Shown here: positions 14,948 to 15,168 of the stretch, in pieces
Layout: each line of letters opens with the position of its first letter
How positions within the stretch are numbered: position 1 is the stretch's first letter
DNA from: an uncultured Sulfurovum sp.
GTDB lineage: Bacteria; Campylobacterota; Campylobacteria; Campylobacterales; Sulfurovaceae
Length of the DNA stretch: 15,168 nt
Direction of reading: 5' to 3'
Assembly: GCA_947313765.1 (NCBI GenBank)
Contig: CAMZNQ010000126.1
Location: 1-15,168 of the forward strand
Notes under the pieces: model-generated
Databases searched by the model: none
Told to the model about the DNA's origin: nothing
The model's input: the letters and a program-made list of their open reading frames with translations, nothing else
Translations under genes and position numbers: made by a program

Positions 14948-15168
14948 TTATCTTTTAATTCTAAGTCCTGAGATTGTGTAGTTATGGTCTTCACCATCTT
15001 CTCCAACAATATTCTTTTTCATAAGTAAAAATCCTAAATCTCCATCTACTGTACCCTGAGTAACACTAGCTGCTTTTGCTTGTACAATAACCATATTATT
15101 TCCGTCTGCATTTGCTATTTTATCAAAAGTAAAAGTAATTGCTGTTGTAGGTGTAGCTAAATCATCAC
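14948..15168 (-). CDS. Pilin-like protein (3), 3' part only, cut by the window edge
   Basis: The last 72 residues of a protein whose start lies beyond the right edge. It ends SVTQGTVDGDLGFLLMKKNI and, at the very end, GLRIKR, matching the end of pilin-like protein 2 almost residue for residue, and the upstream part (AITFTFDKI) also aligns with AITFKFFKV there. The leader peptide is outside the window, so the pilin assignment rests on this similarity. Its TAA (14950-14948) is followed by an intrinsic terminator. Confidence 0.8.
   Translation of the reverse strand, partial: DDLATPTTAITFTFDKIANADGNNMVIVQAKAASVTQGTVDGDLGFLLMKKNIVGEDGEDHNYTISGLRIKR

Overview
The window reads as chromosomal DNA of a member of the Campylobacterota (the former Epsilonproteobacteria), probably a Sulfurovum- or Sulfurimonas-like bacterium. 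The support is an AT-rich sequence, promoters with strong -10 boxes and weak or absent -35 boxes, a short ComEC without a metallo-beta-lactamase domain, a PriA of about 630 residues, and the phylum-typical family content. The genus assignment is inference.

Layout from left to right. A CAU-anticodon tRNA gene on the minus strand (90-166) lies back to back with groES-groEL on the plus strand (362-2262). A convergent double-hairpin junction (about 2254-2303) separates groEL from a leftward operon nadC, nrnA-like DHH phosphoesterase, M23 peptidase (5486 to 2301). A divergent promoter region (5487-5602) then leads rightward to smpB (5603-6061) and a small exported cysteine-rich protein (6148-6381). 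A bidirectional hairpin (6388-6410) closes this and also closes a long leftward operon priA, ispG, dnaB, comEC, rhomboid protease (13802 to 6409). Upstream, on the same strand, are two complete type IV pilin-like or pseudopilin genes and the 3' part of a third, which runs off the right edge. No gene-free stretch exceeds about 200 bases. Bases 1-89 hold nothing I can assign.

How the genes relate: PriA restarts replication forks by reloading the DnaB helicase, and both lie in one gene cluster. ComEC and the pilin-like genes could belong to DNA uptake or to secretion. GroESL, SmpB, NadC and IspG are housekeeping functions.

The unusual content is in the replication genes. DnaB carries two separate mini-inteins without endonuclease domains, one splitting the Walker A P-loop between GK and T, the other at the RESG/SIEQ site used by the cyanobacterial Ssp DnaB intein. 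PriA has no ATG, GTG or TTG that could start the conserved N-terminus in its frame and appears to start at ATT or ATC, with its Shine-Dalgarno sequence inside a palindrome. A GC-rich REP-like inverted-repeat element of about 116 bp sits in frame inside priA and is translated as an interdomain linker.
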